Shown here in pieces: positions 7,896-16,115 of a stretch of DNA of 64,000 bases; the first letter of the stretch is position 1, and each line of letters opens with the position of its first letter. A program made the translations under genes and the position numbers. Origin of the DNA: an uncultured Ruminiclostridium sp. (GTDB lineage Bacteria > Bacillota > Clostridia > Oscillospirales > Ruminococcaceae). The stretch lies in NCBI GenBank assembly GCA_947594425.1, contig CANQED010000011.1, positions 32,022 to 96,021 on the forward strand, read 5' to 3'. Under the pieces are notes generated by a model that saw nothing but the letters and a program-made list of their open reading frames with translations, had not been told where the DNA came from and did no database searches.

Positions 7896-9314
7896 TTATT
7901 CCTCCGCCTCTGAACATATTTCGTCCCAAATACTGATGTAGTCAAGTTCTCCTTCTTTGATTGAATGACATGCTTGGTATAACTGACTTTTATTTTTCAA
8001 ATCATTAAGTAATTGCTTTAAATCTTTACGCTCGACCTGCAGAAATTCCATTTTCTTACACAACAGATAATGATAGAGGCAGTTTTGTTTAGTGTCAGAT
8101 GAAGCTTTTTTTCGACGCAAAACATGGTTTTTTCGATGTATTTCATAAAATTCTTTGCTTTCAAATTCCATGAAATTGATCATTTCTTTTCCAATAATCT
8201 TTTTGCACTGAGAACAACCACAGATATCAGAAAAATACTTATCTGAACTTCCCCAGTTTTCTATGTTTGTGTCCAGAACTTTCGCGTATTCAAGAAGATA
8301 AAAAGCTTTTGTAAAGTCAAGCCGTCGATGTAACGGTAAAAAATAATACTTTGACACTGGTATGCCACCCCCTACAGGGTACACCATTCTGCTTTCACCG
8401 TATTCCAAACCATGAGATACGCCAGAAAGGAGCGACAACGATTTATGTGTAAGTAAGATTGAAAAATAACCTCCATACATATTATAAATCTGTTTTCGAG
8501 GCAATCCTTTTAGCAACGCAACAAATCCGTTAAGTTCCGCCTTTGCTGATTCATGCTCATTAAGGTCATCAATCCAAATTGTATACCCGTCGCATTCTAA
8601 TATCGAATATGCTTTAACTATCTTGTTCAAAGAGCTTGGATCTGTAATAACGGATTTATTCAACACAATTTGAGCAAAAACTGGCAAGTTATTGCAATTA
8701 TGTTTTGATTGAGCAATTGATATATTTGCTAATTCAATATTAAGAGAAAGCCATTCTTCCCAATAAGGGGCTTGATTGTCTAAGTAGAAATACGGAGCAA
8801 TTAAAAACTTAGGACGCAGTTGGGGAATATTGTCAGATTGCCCCGGAGCAATATAGTCCAAATATTTTTGTAAATCTTGCTCTTGGACATGTTTATATAC
8901 AAGATTATATTGGAATGAGAGAATCCGCTCAACAAAACTATCCTTATCAATTGAACTTCCAAAGTCACTGGGCACGAGCGGAATGCGTTGCTTGATTCTA
9001 TTCATTGATAACCCATAGATATCAATGAGTTTTGCAATGGATTTTTTAATCGAATACTCATTTGTACTCTTTGACTTGCTGAAAAGTAGATCTATTTTGT
9101 TTTGAAAAGCATAAGTAATAGGATCGATAAAATATCCCTTTTCCTTATTAGAGAAGAACTTTTCGACTATAAATTTAGCGATTGCATTTGATACATAAGC
9201 AGCTGTGTTACCGTTAATGCTCAAATAATCAAAGGCGGAAAAAGCCTTCTCAAGATGCACTTTTTCGGCAACAGTACCGTATCGCAAAATATGAACTGTT
9301 TTATTATTTGCCAT
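7896..9314 (-). CDS. TGT/DpdA-like TIM-barrel protein, first gene of the SIR2 operon
   Basis: A 472-residue protein without a certain family. C365-x-C367-x2-C370, followed by histidines at 393 and 397 in R-K-N-H-V-L-R, closely resembles the C-x-C-x2-C-x(~25)-H zinc site of tRNA-guanine transglycosylases and of DpdA, which inserts 7-deazaguanines into DNA. Upstream segments (I-D-P-I-T-Y-A-F at 63-70, W-I-D-D at 247-250, G-G-Y-F-S, S-H-G-L-E-Y-G-E, P-V-G-G-G) suit a TIM barrel. It begins with AAAAAAGGAG 7 nt before the ATG and leads a four-gene operon whose next member is SIR2-like. A base-exchange or base-recognition role is plausible but unproven. Confidence 0.45.
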   Translation of the reverse strand: MANNKTVHILRYGTVAEKVHLEKAFSAFDYLSINGNTAAYVSNAIAKFIVEKFFSNKEKGYFIDPITYAFQNKIDLLFSKSKSTNEYSIKKSIAKLIDIYGLSMNRIKQRIPLVPSDFGSSIDKDSFVERILSFQYNLVYKHVQEQDLQKYLDYIAPGQSDNIPQLRPKFLIAPYFYLDNQAPYWEEWLSLNIELANISIAQSKHNCNNLPVFAQIVLNKSVITDPSSLNKIVKAYSILECDGYTIWIDDLNEHESAKAELNGFVALLKGLPRKQIYNMYGGYFSILLTHKSLSLLSGVSHGLEYGESRMVYPVGGGIPVSKYYFLPLHRRLDFTKAFYLLEYAKVLDTNIENWGSSDKYFSDICGCSQCKKIIGKEMINFMEFESKEFYEIHRKNHVLRRKKASSDTKQNCLYHYLLCKKMEFLQVERKDLKQLLNDLKNKSQLYQACHSIKEGELDYISIWDEICSEAEE

Positions 9315-9780
9315 ATTGTCACTCCTTTTTTCAAATAAACACTTCTATCAGCTTCCAAATTTTCCGGTTTGTCGCTCCTTCAGTTTATTAGGTGCTGGAG
9401 AGATAAAGCTACGTACCAACCGCTCGGATAAAGCCCCATTTTATATACGGTTATTCCTCGCTTTAATCCTTAAGCACTTCAAACGTCCTTGCGGTGTAAT
9501 GATCAATGTTATTTTACTCACCGTCGGCTGTCATGTCACCTTTTTCTTCGATGATCCATATCTCTCTGTTTTCAAATCCGATTATATAATCAAAATATAA
9601 ATTATTGCGATGGAAAGCTCAACGATATACAATATTGAAAACTCGGCACCCTTGTCACCGTTTTTATAACACCATTTCACGGCGTTATACCCTCTCACCA
9701 ACGTTCAAACTCTACTTCCGCAACAGTGCGGTTTGGAGTCAAAAAATGTTATTTACATGACACTCAAAAGACGTTCTTTG
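9315..9780 (+). other. Gene-poor spacer between island segments
   Basis: No frame here has a good start, ribosome binding site and recognisable motif. The minus strand contains short peptide-like stretches broken by stops, suggesting remnants of older accessory DNA, but I cannot identify them. The promoter of the TGT-like operon should lie at the left edge. Confidence 0.4.
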
Positions 9781-10508
9781 TCAAAATTGCCGTAGAAGCG
9801 AGCTTCTTGAGCTGCTTATAATACTGATACAAAGGAATTCCCCCAATAACCGACAAGAACATCGGTTTCTTCTAAATCCTCTATCTGATCTACGCTGATA
9901 CGGCTGAACGCCTCGATAATGCGGCCCTGTTATTGACAAGAAACGCATTATATTCGCGCAAAGAAATCTATCGATCAGTTTGTGCACAACTTCAAAATCC
10001 TTTTCTTCTTGTAAGAGCAGCAAAATTCCATCTCCGCCTCCATAACTAAACAAATACAGCGAATAGCCTACCTTAACATTATATCCCACTTTCTTATCTC
10101 CTTCGACAACGATGTCACTTTGTTTTATTTCATCAAATAGCATATTCTGTGTCAGCAAAGCCGTGATTTGCTCAAAATAAACTATGTCATCATGCTCTAT
10201 TATATCAAGAAGCTTATACGAGGCAATGATTCCCGAAACCAAATGTTGATAACATTCATCCAGAGAATTTCATATACCATCCTCGTAAACTTATAAGTTA
10301 TGCAGGATGTCAGAATAGTATATGTTTTTTGCCTTTGCAATTTCAACGTCTTCATTTTCAAGGCGTTTTATTCGCTCAGAAACCGCAAGCGCAAATCCCC
10401 AGGCTTCTCTTGTACAGCTCTGTACGCATTTTTGGTATTAATTCCAAAATATTTGCCTATCCTCAAGGTTGGATTGCCATAGGCCTTACTTTGCGAAGAA
10501 TAGGGCAT
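9781..10508 (-). pseudogene. Decayed gene of unknown function
   Basis: From an ATG at 10508-10506 a plausible N-terminus (K-A-Y-G-N-P-T-L-R-I-G-K-Y-F-G-I) runs about 45 codons to a stop. The natural continuation lies in another frame (R-L-E-N-E-D-V-E-I-A-K-A-K-N) and has two in-frame stops. It then stays open through L-V-S-G-I-I-A-S-Y-K-L-L-D-I-I-E-H and an acidic middle. A further shift is needed to read R-I-I-E-A-F-S-R-I-S-V-D-Q-I-E-D-L-E-E near 9900. At least two frameshifts and two stops make it a pseudogene. I do not recognise the family. Confidence 0.5.
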
Positions 10509-10593
10509 AACAAATTACTTTATTATTTTATTAATAATAATTATTTAGTGGGAATTTTTATGGGCGGCTCAGTATTAAACTGCGTAAACAAGC

Positions 10594-12918
10594 TTATGAT
10601 GTTGGCTTTTTATTATATTGTTCTTTTATCCATATGTACACAGACTTAATAAATTCAAATTCTGCATTTGTAACACTATAGGAAGGCATATTCAATTTGT
10701 TTTGTAAACTCTCCACCCGCTCTATCCACTTTGTACGTGCTACCTTGCCACCACTTAACTTCTCCTCTTCCGGACGAGTTAGCAAAGGTTCAAACAGATC
10801 GGTCCAATGGCTCCCTACAGTAACTACTTCCTTACATTCTTTGAGCGTTATACAATCCCATACAGAAATAGTATTCGTTCCATCGCCGGAAGCAATACTG
10901 TCATAGTTTCGTTCATCAGCAATACCCTTTGCCCTCTTATAAATAGGTTTAGGAAGCGCTTTAATCTCCCAGTTTTCTCCATACTTATCCACGAGGACTG
11001 CCTGGATTGTTTGTTTAACCCAAACCTCTATTTCTCGTAGATACTTCAAAGAATCCGCATTATAGGTTTTTGCTTCGTTTTCCCAATACTCATTTAATCC
11101 CTCTGGGTTAAAATCAGAACGCTCCTTAGCGATTTCACGTTGAAAAGCTCTCCAAAATCTTGTGTCAGCTCCGCCACCAAAATATCCTCTTAGATCTTTT
11201 CGTTCCTGTTGTGTAAGATTGTTAAGATGTTCATTCAATGGATCAAGATAAAATGCCACTTGATTTATTAATTCTTCAGTCTTTTGCGTTTTTGGGAAAA
11301 TTTCCTTACGATCTACAAGAAGATTTACAATGTCGTTAATCACACGAATAACAGCCTGAATACCTCGGTTAATGGTTAACATGCCGTCATTGCTGTCACC
11401 GCGTTCCCACTCTTTAATGGCAGCGTTTTTCACATACCTTAAACATGATTCTAAGAACGGATAAAGCAAATCGCAGGTGCCTTGGTTTGTCCCATCATCA
11501 AATGTACCGTCTCTAATAATACTGTTCTTCTTTCCAAATTGCGTCATGAAATTACATTTTTTCAACGCAGTTTGAATAGCTTCAACTGTAATACATTTAA
11601 CAGAAGATTTTTCATCTTCGCCAATAACAACTCGCCCCATCAACGGAGAAGTTTCTTCTTCGCCAAACATCTGTGCAATTTTAGAGCGTAGCGCTTGACG
11701 GCGCTCATTATAATCCAAAGAGTCCCAGAGCATATCCGCATTTAGTATAACACGAAGATTTTTGGGCACAGCCTTCTGGTTCTCATTAATGTCCATAAAC
11801 AACTTTATTTGTTCCTGCCTATCCAAATCAACGAAGGCAACTACAGGAATACTATTAGTAGTTGCATACTCTGAATCAGAATATCCGTACAAACGATGCT
11901 GTCCATCTATAATGTACGCGGAACGATACCTCTTTGGTAAATGCAACACTCCAAGCCGCGAATGTGTCCCTTCTACCTTTGTTCCGGACATATCAAACTG
12001 TAAGCCTTTGCCGCCGGAATCTATGCTGATAATCAACGAATTTGGGAAATAGCCACCGTTATTTATAAACTTCCGCACATCTGTAAGACGTTTCTTTTTT
12101 ATCAATCGCTGATAGGTCGGCATCATGTTTTTATTTGCTTCGTTACGATGAAGCACATATCCGATTTTCAAAAGACGCTCCGGTTCAATTGAAAAAGAAT
12201 AGTACTTGTGCCCTCCCATTTCGCCCTGTAGAGCAGAAATTTTATCATCCATATTTCGAATTTCTTGGTTTGCAAATAAATTACCAAGAAGCTGATATCG
12301 AGCACAAGTGCCTAAATGCTTTACCAACTCGTAATAATAGTTGATCACTGCATCACTAAAATGGACAATATCCCATTCTCGCATTTTTGCTTGGTCTGCC
12401 GGAGAGATAATGAAATTGTGGGTAGCCCAAATAAACTTAACCTTAGCTTTTGGAAAACGCTTTTGGGCTTCCCGACGCAACCCATCCATTTGACTGTGAA
12501 ATGCCTCCAACGGCTTTTTAAAGACACCATCCTTTATGGTTTCAGCAGCCTTACACTCTACAATGATTACAGTTTCATCATCTGCGGCAAAAACATCAAT
12601 TTGCTGAGTGATATTTGGATTCTGATAGTCGTAAGACATCTCAAAATGTCGATCTTTGTTTAGCTGTGTGAAACCGAGTTTAGCAAACAAACACCATACT
12701 CGATCCTCAAAAATCTCATCAAATTTTTTATTTTTACGCACACCAACAAATTTGTTGTTTTTATAACTCTTAAATTCTTCCCAGCCCTCTTCAATGAGTT
12801 CCGGAAGCGCAACTCGGCGCTCCTTGGATGCTATGAACGTTTTGCTTCTTAGAGTGCGAGCCCTTGTAAGAGCTTCATCTGAAACAATGTATTCCCATTT
12901 TGTTTTTGTCTCACTCAT
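10594..12918 (-). CDS. DGQHR-domain protein with N-terminal PD-(D/E)XK nuclease-like domain
   Basis: A 774-residue protein. Residues about 60-200 form a restriction-nuclease-like domain with I-D-V-F ... V-I-I-V-E-C-K (D108, E121, K123). The centre has the signature D-G-Q-H-R (338-342) and a following F-V-D-L-D ... F-x-D-I-N-E-N-Q pattern, as in the DGQHR/DndB family linked to phosphorothioate and restriction systems. The start at 12918 is set by GGAGG seven bases upstream. It overlaps the methylase stop by 8 nt, so the two are coupled. Together with the adjacent adenine methylase it looks like the restriction half of a modification-restriction pair. Cleavage activity is inferred from the motif. 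Confidence 0.7.
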   Translation of the reverse strand: MSETKTKWEYIVSDEALTRARTLRSKTFIASKERRVALPELIEEGWEEFKSYKNNKFVGVRKNKKFDEIFEDRVWCLFAKLGFTQLNKDRHFEMSYDYQNPNITQQIDVFAADDETVIIVECKAAETIKDGVFKKPLEAFHSQMDGLRREAQKRFPKAKVKFIWATHNFIISPADQAKMREWDIVHFSDAVINYYYELVKHLGTCARYQLLGNLFANQEIRNMDDKISALQGEMGGHKYYSFSIEPERLLKIGYVLHRNEANKNMMPTYQRLIKKKRLTDVRKFINNGGYFPNSLIISIDSGGKGLQFDMSGTKVEGTHSRLGVLHLPKRYRSAYIIDGQHRLYGYSDSEYATTNSIPVVAFVDLDRQEQIKLFMDINENQKAVPKNLRVILNADMLWDSLDYNERRQALRSKIAQMFGEEETSPLMGRVVIGEDEKSSVKCITVEAIQTALKKCNFMTQFGKKNSIIRDGTFDDGTNQGTCDLLYPFLESCLRYVKNAAIKEWERGDSNDGMLTINRGIQAVIRVINDIVNLLVDRKEIFPKTQKTEELINQVAFYLDPLNEHLNNLTQQERKDLRGYFGGGADTRFWRAFQREIAKERSDFNPEGLNEYWENEAKTYNADSLKYLREIEVWVKQTIQAVLVDKYGENWEIKALPKPIYKRAKGIADERNYDSIASGDGTNTISVWDCITLKECKEVVTVGSHWTDLFEPLLTRPEEEKLSGGKVARTKWIERVESLQNKLNMPSYSVTNAEFEFIKSVYIWIKEQYNKKPTS

Positions 12919-13738
12919 GATTAACCTCCGGTATGTTTGTGAAAATATACTCTGGGATTGCTGTACGCAATGCATTCCTGCCACCAATAAGGCTATTGCG
13001 TCGGAGTTTCACTATTCTGTCGCCCTGAGTTAAAAATATTTCACAAATTGTTTTGTGCGCCGCATTAGTCAAAATATAGAAAGCTCCCCTTTTTTTTATG
13101 TATTCTATAAATCGCTTTAAACGTTGCTGATCGTCCAGCGAAAAAAGTTTTTGATTGTAAGCAATAAATCCATTATTGTTATGCGAAACAGTATAGGGTG
13201 GATCAAGAAAAACTAAATCGTTTTCTTTAATGCGGTACTTGTTGACTTCAAAGTCTCCTGTATCAATCCGAGTGTTTTGCAATTTCGAGCTGGCAATCCT
13301 AATTCGATCAAGATCATAAGCCCAATTTGTGCGAAAACCGTATGGGACATTGTATCGTCCATTTCTATTAACGCGATATAGTCCATTGTATGATGTTTGA
13401 TTTAAAAACAAGAATTTTGCGGCATTCTCAACTGTGTTTTCCCCGGTAATTTCTGTCCTAATTCTGTAATAATCATCTTCTGTATTGGGAATCTGCTTGA
13501 AGGATTCTATCAATCCTTCCGGGTTATCCCTCACTTGTATATATGTATTTATTAATTGTGAGTTGGCGTCAGAAAGATATGACTTTTTGGTATGATCCAT
13601 TGAAAAATAAATGGCACCACCACCCAAAAATGGCTCATGATAGTGTTCAATATGTAGATTTCCCACAATAGTAGGAATGTGTGGGACCAGCCATGTCTTT
13701 CCTCCAGCCCACCGTACAAAAGGCTCAATAGCAGGCAT
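12911..13738 (-). CDS. Dam-family DNA adenine N6-methyltransferase
   Basis: A 275-residue D12-class methyltransferase transferring a methyl group from S-adenosylmethionine to adenine N6. It has F-V-R-W-A-G-G-K-T (7-15), motif I P-F-L-G-G-G-A (36-42) and catalytic D-P-P-Y (179-182), in the Dam order. Length is normal for the family. GGAG overlapping the stop of the upstream XRE-like frame serves its ATG. It is coupled downstream to the nuclease/DGQHR gene, so it probably protects host DNA from that protein or marks sites it reads. A GATC-like target is only a guess. Confidence 0.85.
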   Translation of the reverse strand: MPAIEPFVRWAGGKTWLVPHIPTIVGNLHIEHYHEPFLGGGAIYFSMDHTKKSYLSDANSQLINTYIQVRDNPEGLIESFKQIPNTEDDYYRIRTEITGENTVENAAKFLFLNQTSYNGLYRVNRNGRYNVPYGFRTNWAYDLDRIRIASSKLQNTRIDTGDFEVNKYRIKENDLVFLDPPYTVSHNNNGFIAYNQKLFSLDDQQRLKRFIEYIKKRGAFYILTNAAHKTICEIFLTQGDRIVKLRRNSLIGGRNALRTAIPEYIFTNIPEVNHE

Positions 13739-13744
13739 CGTTTG

Positions 13745-13975
13745 TTACTCCGTTCCAATATTATCGCTTTTAGAAACATAAATGTCGTTATAAGGGGGTT
13801 GCGCATTTAACGTAACGCAAAAATCATTAATAAGTTTTAATTTACATAATTTTAGGACTGCTTTTTCGTTTTCCCATCTATTGAGAGATAAAAATGAAAC
13901 TCCAAGATTAATTACAAATTTGCTCTGATTGTGCAAACTTTTTCTTCGAATTGCTTTGATTAAACAGCTAAACAT
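13745..13975 (-). CDS. Small XRE-like helix-turn-helix protein, possible controller of the methylase cassette
   Basis: About 76 residues from the ATG at 13975-13973. The stretch I-K-A-I-R-R-K-S ... L-G-V-S-F-L-S-L-N-R-W-E-N-E-K ... K-L-I-N-D-F-C follows the XRE helix-turn-helix pattern closely, except that the usual T-Q-x-E-L-A recognition entry is degraded. AAAGGAG lies about 13 nt before the ATG, longer than ideal. Position directly upstream of the methylase on the same strand suits a controller protein of a restriction-modification cassette. It could equally be a truncated regulator. Confidence 0.5.
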   Translation of the reverse strand: MFSCLIKAIRRKSLHNQSKFVINLGVSFLSLNRWENEKAVLKLCKLKLINDFCVTLNAQPPYNDIYVSKSDNIGTE

Positions 13976-14117
13976 AAAAAAGAGTACACTCCTTTGCAAT
14001 CATTTAATATTATTATAGCAAATACATTGCAAAAAAGCAATATAATGTTTTAAAAAATCGAAAAATGGTGTGTAGCGTTACAATAGATGTGAGACCGAAA
14101 GATAAAATATACAAGGA

Positions 14118-14186
14118 AAAAGTGATCGATTTCTGTTAGAATAAAAATAACAAAACAATACTCAACAGAAAGGAATCGATCACTTT
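14118..14186 (+). repeat. Inverted repeat before the transposase start
   Basis: AAAGTGATCGATT near 14118 recurs inverted as AATCGATCACTTT just before the ATG, with additional pairing of TCTGTT and AACAGA inside. The structure would sequester the transposase ribosome binding site (AGAAAGG) in read-through transcripts, a known way of limiting IS expression. That role is inferred. Confidence 0.65.
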
Positions 14187-15152
14187 ATGACAAGTATAGC
14201 ACAGAATAATAGAAAATGCAAGAGGTATTTGCCGCATGAAACAATCACACGGATCCACGCAGTGGAGGCATACCGTCAGACAGGCGATATAGAGTATGTC
14301 TGCTGTAAATATCACATTTCTAAGGCTTCACTGATGCGCTGGAACAAGCAATATGACGGAACAAAAGAGTCTTTGGTGTCAAAATCCCACCGCCCGCTTT
14401 CTCCGCACCCAAACGCGCATACGGAGCAGGAACTTAAGTGGATAAAGGATTATCACCGAAGAAATCCCAACATCTCAATATGCGAGCTTTATGGAAAGCT
14501 ACGCGAGGACAAAGCGTATTCACGCCACCCCGGCTCACTTTACCGCGTGTTTGTACGGCTTGGATTTAGGAAGAAAGCAGCTTCAACAAAGAAAAAGAGC
14601 CGTCATATGGGGAAATACGACACACCGACTTCGCTCGGGGAAAAATGGCAAATGGACGTAAAATATGTGCCAAACGCATGTTATTCCGGCGTTGACGGAG
14701 AGAAATTCTATCAATATACGATGATAGAGGAAGCCTCTCGAAAGCGATTTATTTATCCTTACAAAGAGCAAAGCGGCTATTCAACGGTGGATTTTGTAAA
14801 ACGGGCGATAACGTTTTTCGGATACGCAGCAAATGTTATTCAGACCGATAACGGTGCGGAATTTACAAATTTCAAAAAAACTAAAAGAGTACATATTTTC
14901 GATAAATTCTGTAACGAATACGGGATAGTGCACAAGCTGATACGTCCGAGAACTCCGTGGCACAACGGTAAAGTAGAACGCAGTCACAGAAACGACCAAG
15001 AGAGGTTTTACAATTACTTAAAATTTTATTCTTACGAGGATCTTAAGATACAGATGAAGCGGTATTTACGGCGAGCAAACGATATACCGATGGCTGTTCT
15101 GGAATGGAAATCGCCACAGCAGCGACACAGGGAGCTGTACACCCGCGGCTGA
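14187..15152 (+). CDS. DDE (rve-type) transposase
   Basis: A 321-residue transposase. Residues 15-60 form a helix-turn-helix (Y-H-I-S-K-A-S-L-M-R-W). Residues about 145-290 are an RNase H-like integrase core with the DDE acids in W-Q-M-D, T-D-N-G-A-E-F and the E of H-N-G-K-V-E-R-S-H. The tail N-D-I-P-M-A-V-L-E-W-K-S-P is the usual end of IS481-like enzymes. The frame is intact, but its last few codons lie almost at the GH2 repeat, so the element may have lost its right terminus. It catalyses cut or copy of its own ends. Confidence 0.85.
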   Translation: MTSIAQNNRKCKRYLPHETITRIHAVEAYRQTGDIEYVCCKYHISKASLMRWNKQYDGTKESLVSKSHRPLSPHPNAHTEQELKWIKDYHRRNPNISICELYGKLREDKAYSRHPGSLYRVFVRLGFRKKAASTKKKSRHMGKYDTPTSLGEKWQMDVKYVPNACYSGVDGEKFYQYTMIEEASRKRFIYPYKEQSGYSTVDFVKRAITFFGYAANVIQTDNGAEFTNFKKTKRVHIFDKFCNEYGIVHKLIRPRTPWHNGKVERSHRNDQERFYNYLKFYSYEDLKIQMKRYLRRANDIPMAVLEWKSPQQRHRELYTRG

Positions 15153-15154
15153 CA

Positions 15155-15496
15155 GCCGCCGACTGCGACAAGCTGTACGGGGACGATTATTCGGTCGAGG
15201 GAAAGCGCGTGTGCGGCATAGGAAATAACGTCGTGCTGGAATACGGCGGCATGGACTTTAAGCAGGGCGCGGATAAGCTTACTATAACGGGGCGTACCCC
15301 GCTCGATCAAAACACGATACAACTGCGCACGACAGGCGCTGACGGCGCACAAAAGACGCAGATACTCGAGTTTCCGCACAGCGACGAGTACACTTCGATA
15401 ACCTTTGACATAGAAAAGCTAAGCGGGGTAAACGATATAAGCTTTGTATTCTTGCCCGGGGCTAACTTCGATATGGAGAGCTTTAAATTTGAATAA
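15155..15496 (+). pseudogene. 3'-terminal fragment of a second GH2 gene
   Basis: These bases match the last 342 bases of the GH2 gene at 4320-4661, keeping the final beta-rich module in frame to the same stop. There is no 5' part; upstream is the transposase. An open frame can be read in from 15104 through IS sequence, but it has no credible start. The differences from the other copy are mostly silent, meaning the copies diverged while still under selection. Confidence 0.8.
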
Positions 15497-15501
15497 ATTA
15501 A

Positions 15502-15540
15502 CGCCGGTTTTGATGAGAGGTCAAGACCGGCGGGATTTTA
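15502..15540 (+). terminator. Terminator after the GH2 fragment
   Basis: The same 12-bp stem as at 4667, here at 15502-15532, followed by GGATTTTA. It is probably a passenger of the duplicated gene end. Confidence 0.75.
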
Positions 15541-15568
15541 TATAAACAAAAAAGCCGTCACGGACTTC

Positions 15569-15610
15569 GTCCGCATCAAGGGGTCCCCACAAAGCCCGCT
15601 TTGTGGGGCA
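15569..15610. repeat. Intergenic palindromic element, copy 1
   Basis: A 42-base unit ending in a perfect palindrome (CCCCACAAAGC against GCTTTGTGGGG). It recurs with one insertion and one substitution at 15755-15797. Confidence 0.8.
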
Positions 15611-15754
15611 AGAGGGATTACTGCCGCCTGCGGCGGACAGTTTACGCTCATTTCTCAAATTGCTCTTGTTGCAATTCGAGAAATAAGCTACACAAGGGAG
15701 TGAGAGGTGACTTTTCCCAAAATGCAAAAGAAAAGTCGCCGCGAACGATACGTA

Positions 15755-15797
15755 GTCCGCATTAAGGGGTCCCCCACAAAGCCCGCTTTGTGGGGCA
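15755..15797. repeat. Intergenic palindromic element, copy 2
   Basis: Second copy of the unit at 15569-15610, 145 bases further on. Between the copies and up to the tRNA lie further hairpins: 15650-15684, 15709-15736 and 15828-15858. No gene is supported between 15575 and 15885. Confidence 0.8.
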
Positions 15798-15844
15798 TAA
15801 GGAGGAGCAAGGGAGCGGGCGGATGGCGCTTTTTGTTGCCAAGG

Positions 15845-15881
15845 GCAATAAAAAGCGTCGGAGCAAAGCGGACTTTGCTCC
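15845..15881 (-). terminator. Terminator of tRNA-Leu
   Basis: On the minus strand GGAGCAAAG-TCCG-CTTTGCTCC (15881-15860) is followed by GACGCTTTTTATT, an intrinsic terminator starting 5 nt after the tRNA CCA end. Confidence 0.8.
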
Positions 15882-15885
15882 GGCG

Positions 15886-15972
15886 TGGTGCGGGGAAAGG
15901 GACTTGAACCCTCACGCCAATACTGACACAAGCACCTCAAGCTTGCCTGTCTGCCTATTCCAGCATCCCCGC
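15886..15972 (-). tRNA. tRNA-Leu(GAG)
   Basis: An 87-nt leucine tRNA with long variable arm. The 7-bp acceptor stem GCGGGGA/TCCCCGC carries discriminator A and an encoded CCA. The anticodon stem CAAGC/GCTTG encloses loop TTGAGGT, giving anticodon GAG for CUC/CUU. The T-arm contains GGTTCAAGTCC. It has its own promoter upstream and terminator downstream, so it is transcribed alone. Confidence 0.92.
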
Positions 15973-15986
15973 AAATTGCATTATTT

Positions 15987-16015
15987 ATTATAGCAGAACG
16001 GTTTTGATTTGTCAA
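15987..16015 (-). promoter_or_regulatory. Promoter of tRNA-Leu
   Basis: On the minus strand TTGACA (16015-16010) and TATAAT (15992-15987) are 17 nt apart, a full consensus promoter. The tRNA begins 14 nt after the -10 box. Confidence 0.9.
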
Positions 16016-16115
16016 TAGTTTTTTTCAATTTAGGCGGGGGAAAATTTTTAAGCGGCGAGGGTGAGTGTTCCCGCACCGCCCTGTCGTATTTTGTCGAATA
16101 GCGTCGAGGGGGCAA

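Larger units (their letters stand above)
14070..15152 (+). mobile_element. Insertion sequence of the IS481/IS3-like rve group
   Basis: The transposase gene is preceded by about 100 nt of noncoding DNA that starts TGTAGCGTTACAATAGATG and contains an inverted repeat. The right side has TGTACA near 15136-15141, inside the last codons, and GH2-derived sequence begins at 15155. I could not find convincing matching terminal inverted repeats, so both ends are approximate and the right end may be truncated. Confidence 0.5.
15155..15574 (+). repeat. Right copy of the GH2-tail direct repeat
   Basis: Matches 4320-4762: the coding tail, the terminator and the GTCACGGAC palindromic spacer. It lacks about 28 nt that the left copy has after the terminator. 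It bounds the accessory island on the right. Confidence 0.85.

Noticed and set aside
9316..9600. 94-codon plus-strand frame in the island spacer
   Set aside because: No ribosome binding site, no motif, and composition unlike a protein; not called as a gene.
15521..16015. 164-codon minus-strand frame across the hairpin array and tRNA
   Set aside because: Runs through a tRNA and several palindromes; a noncoding shadow.
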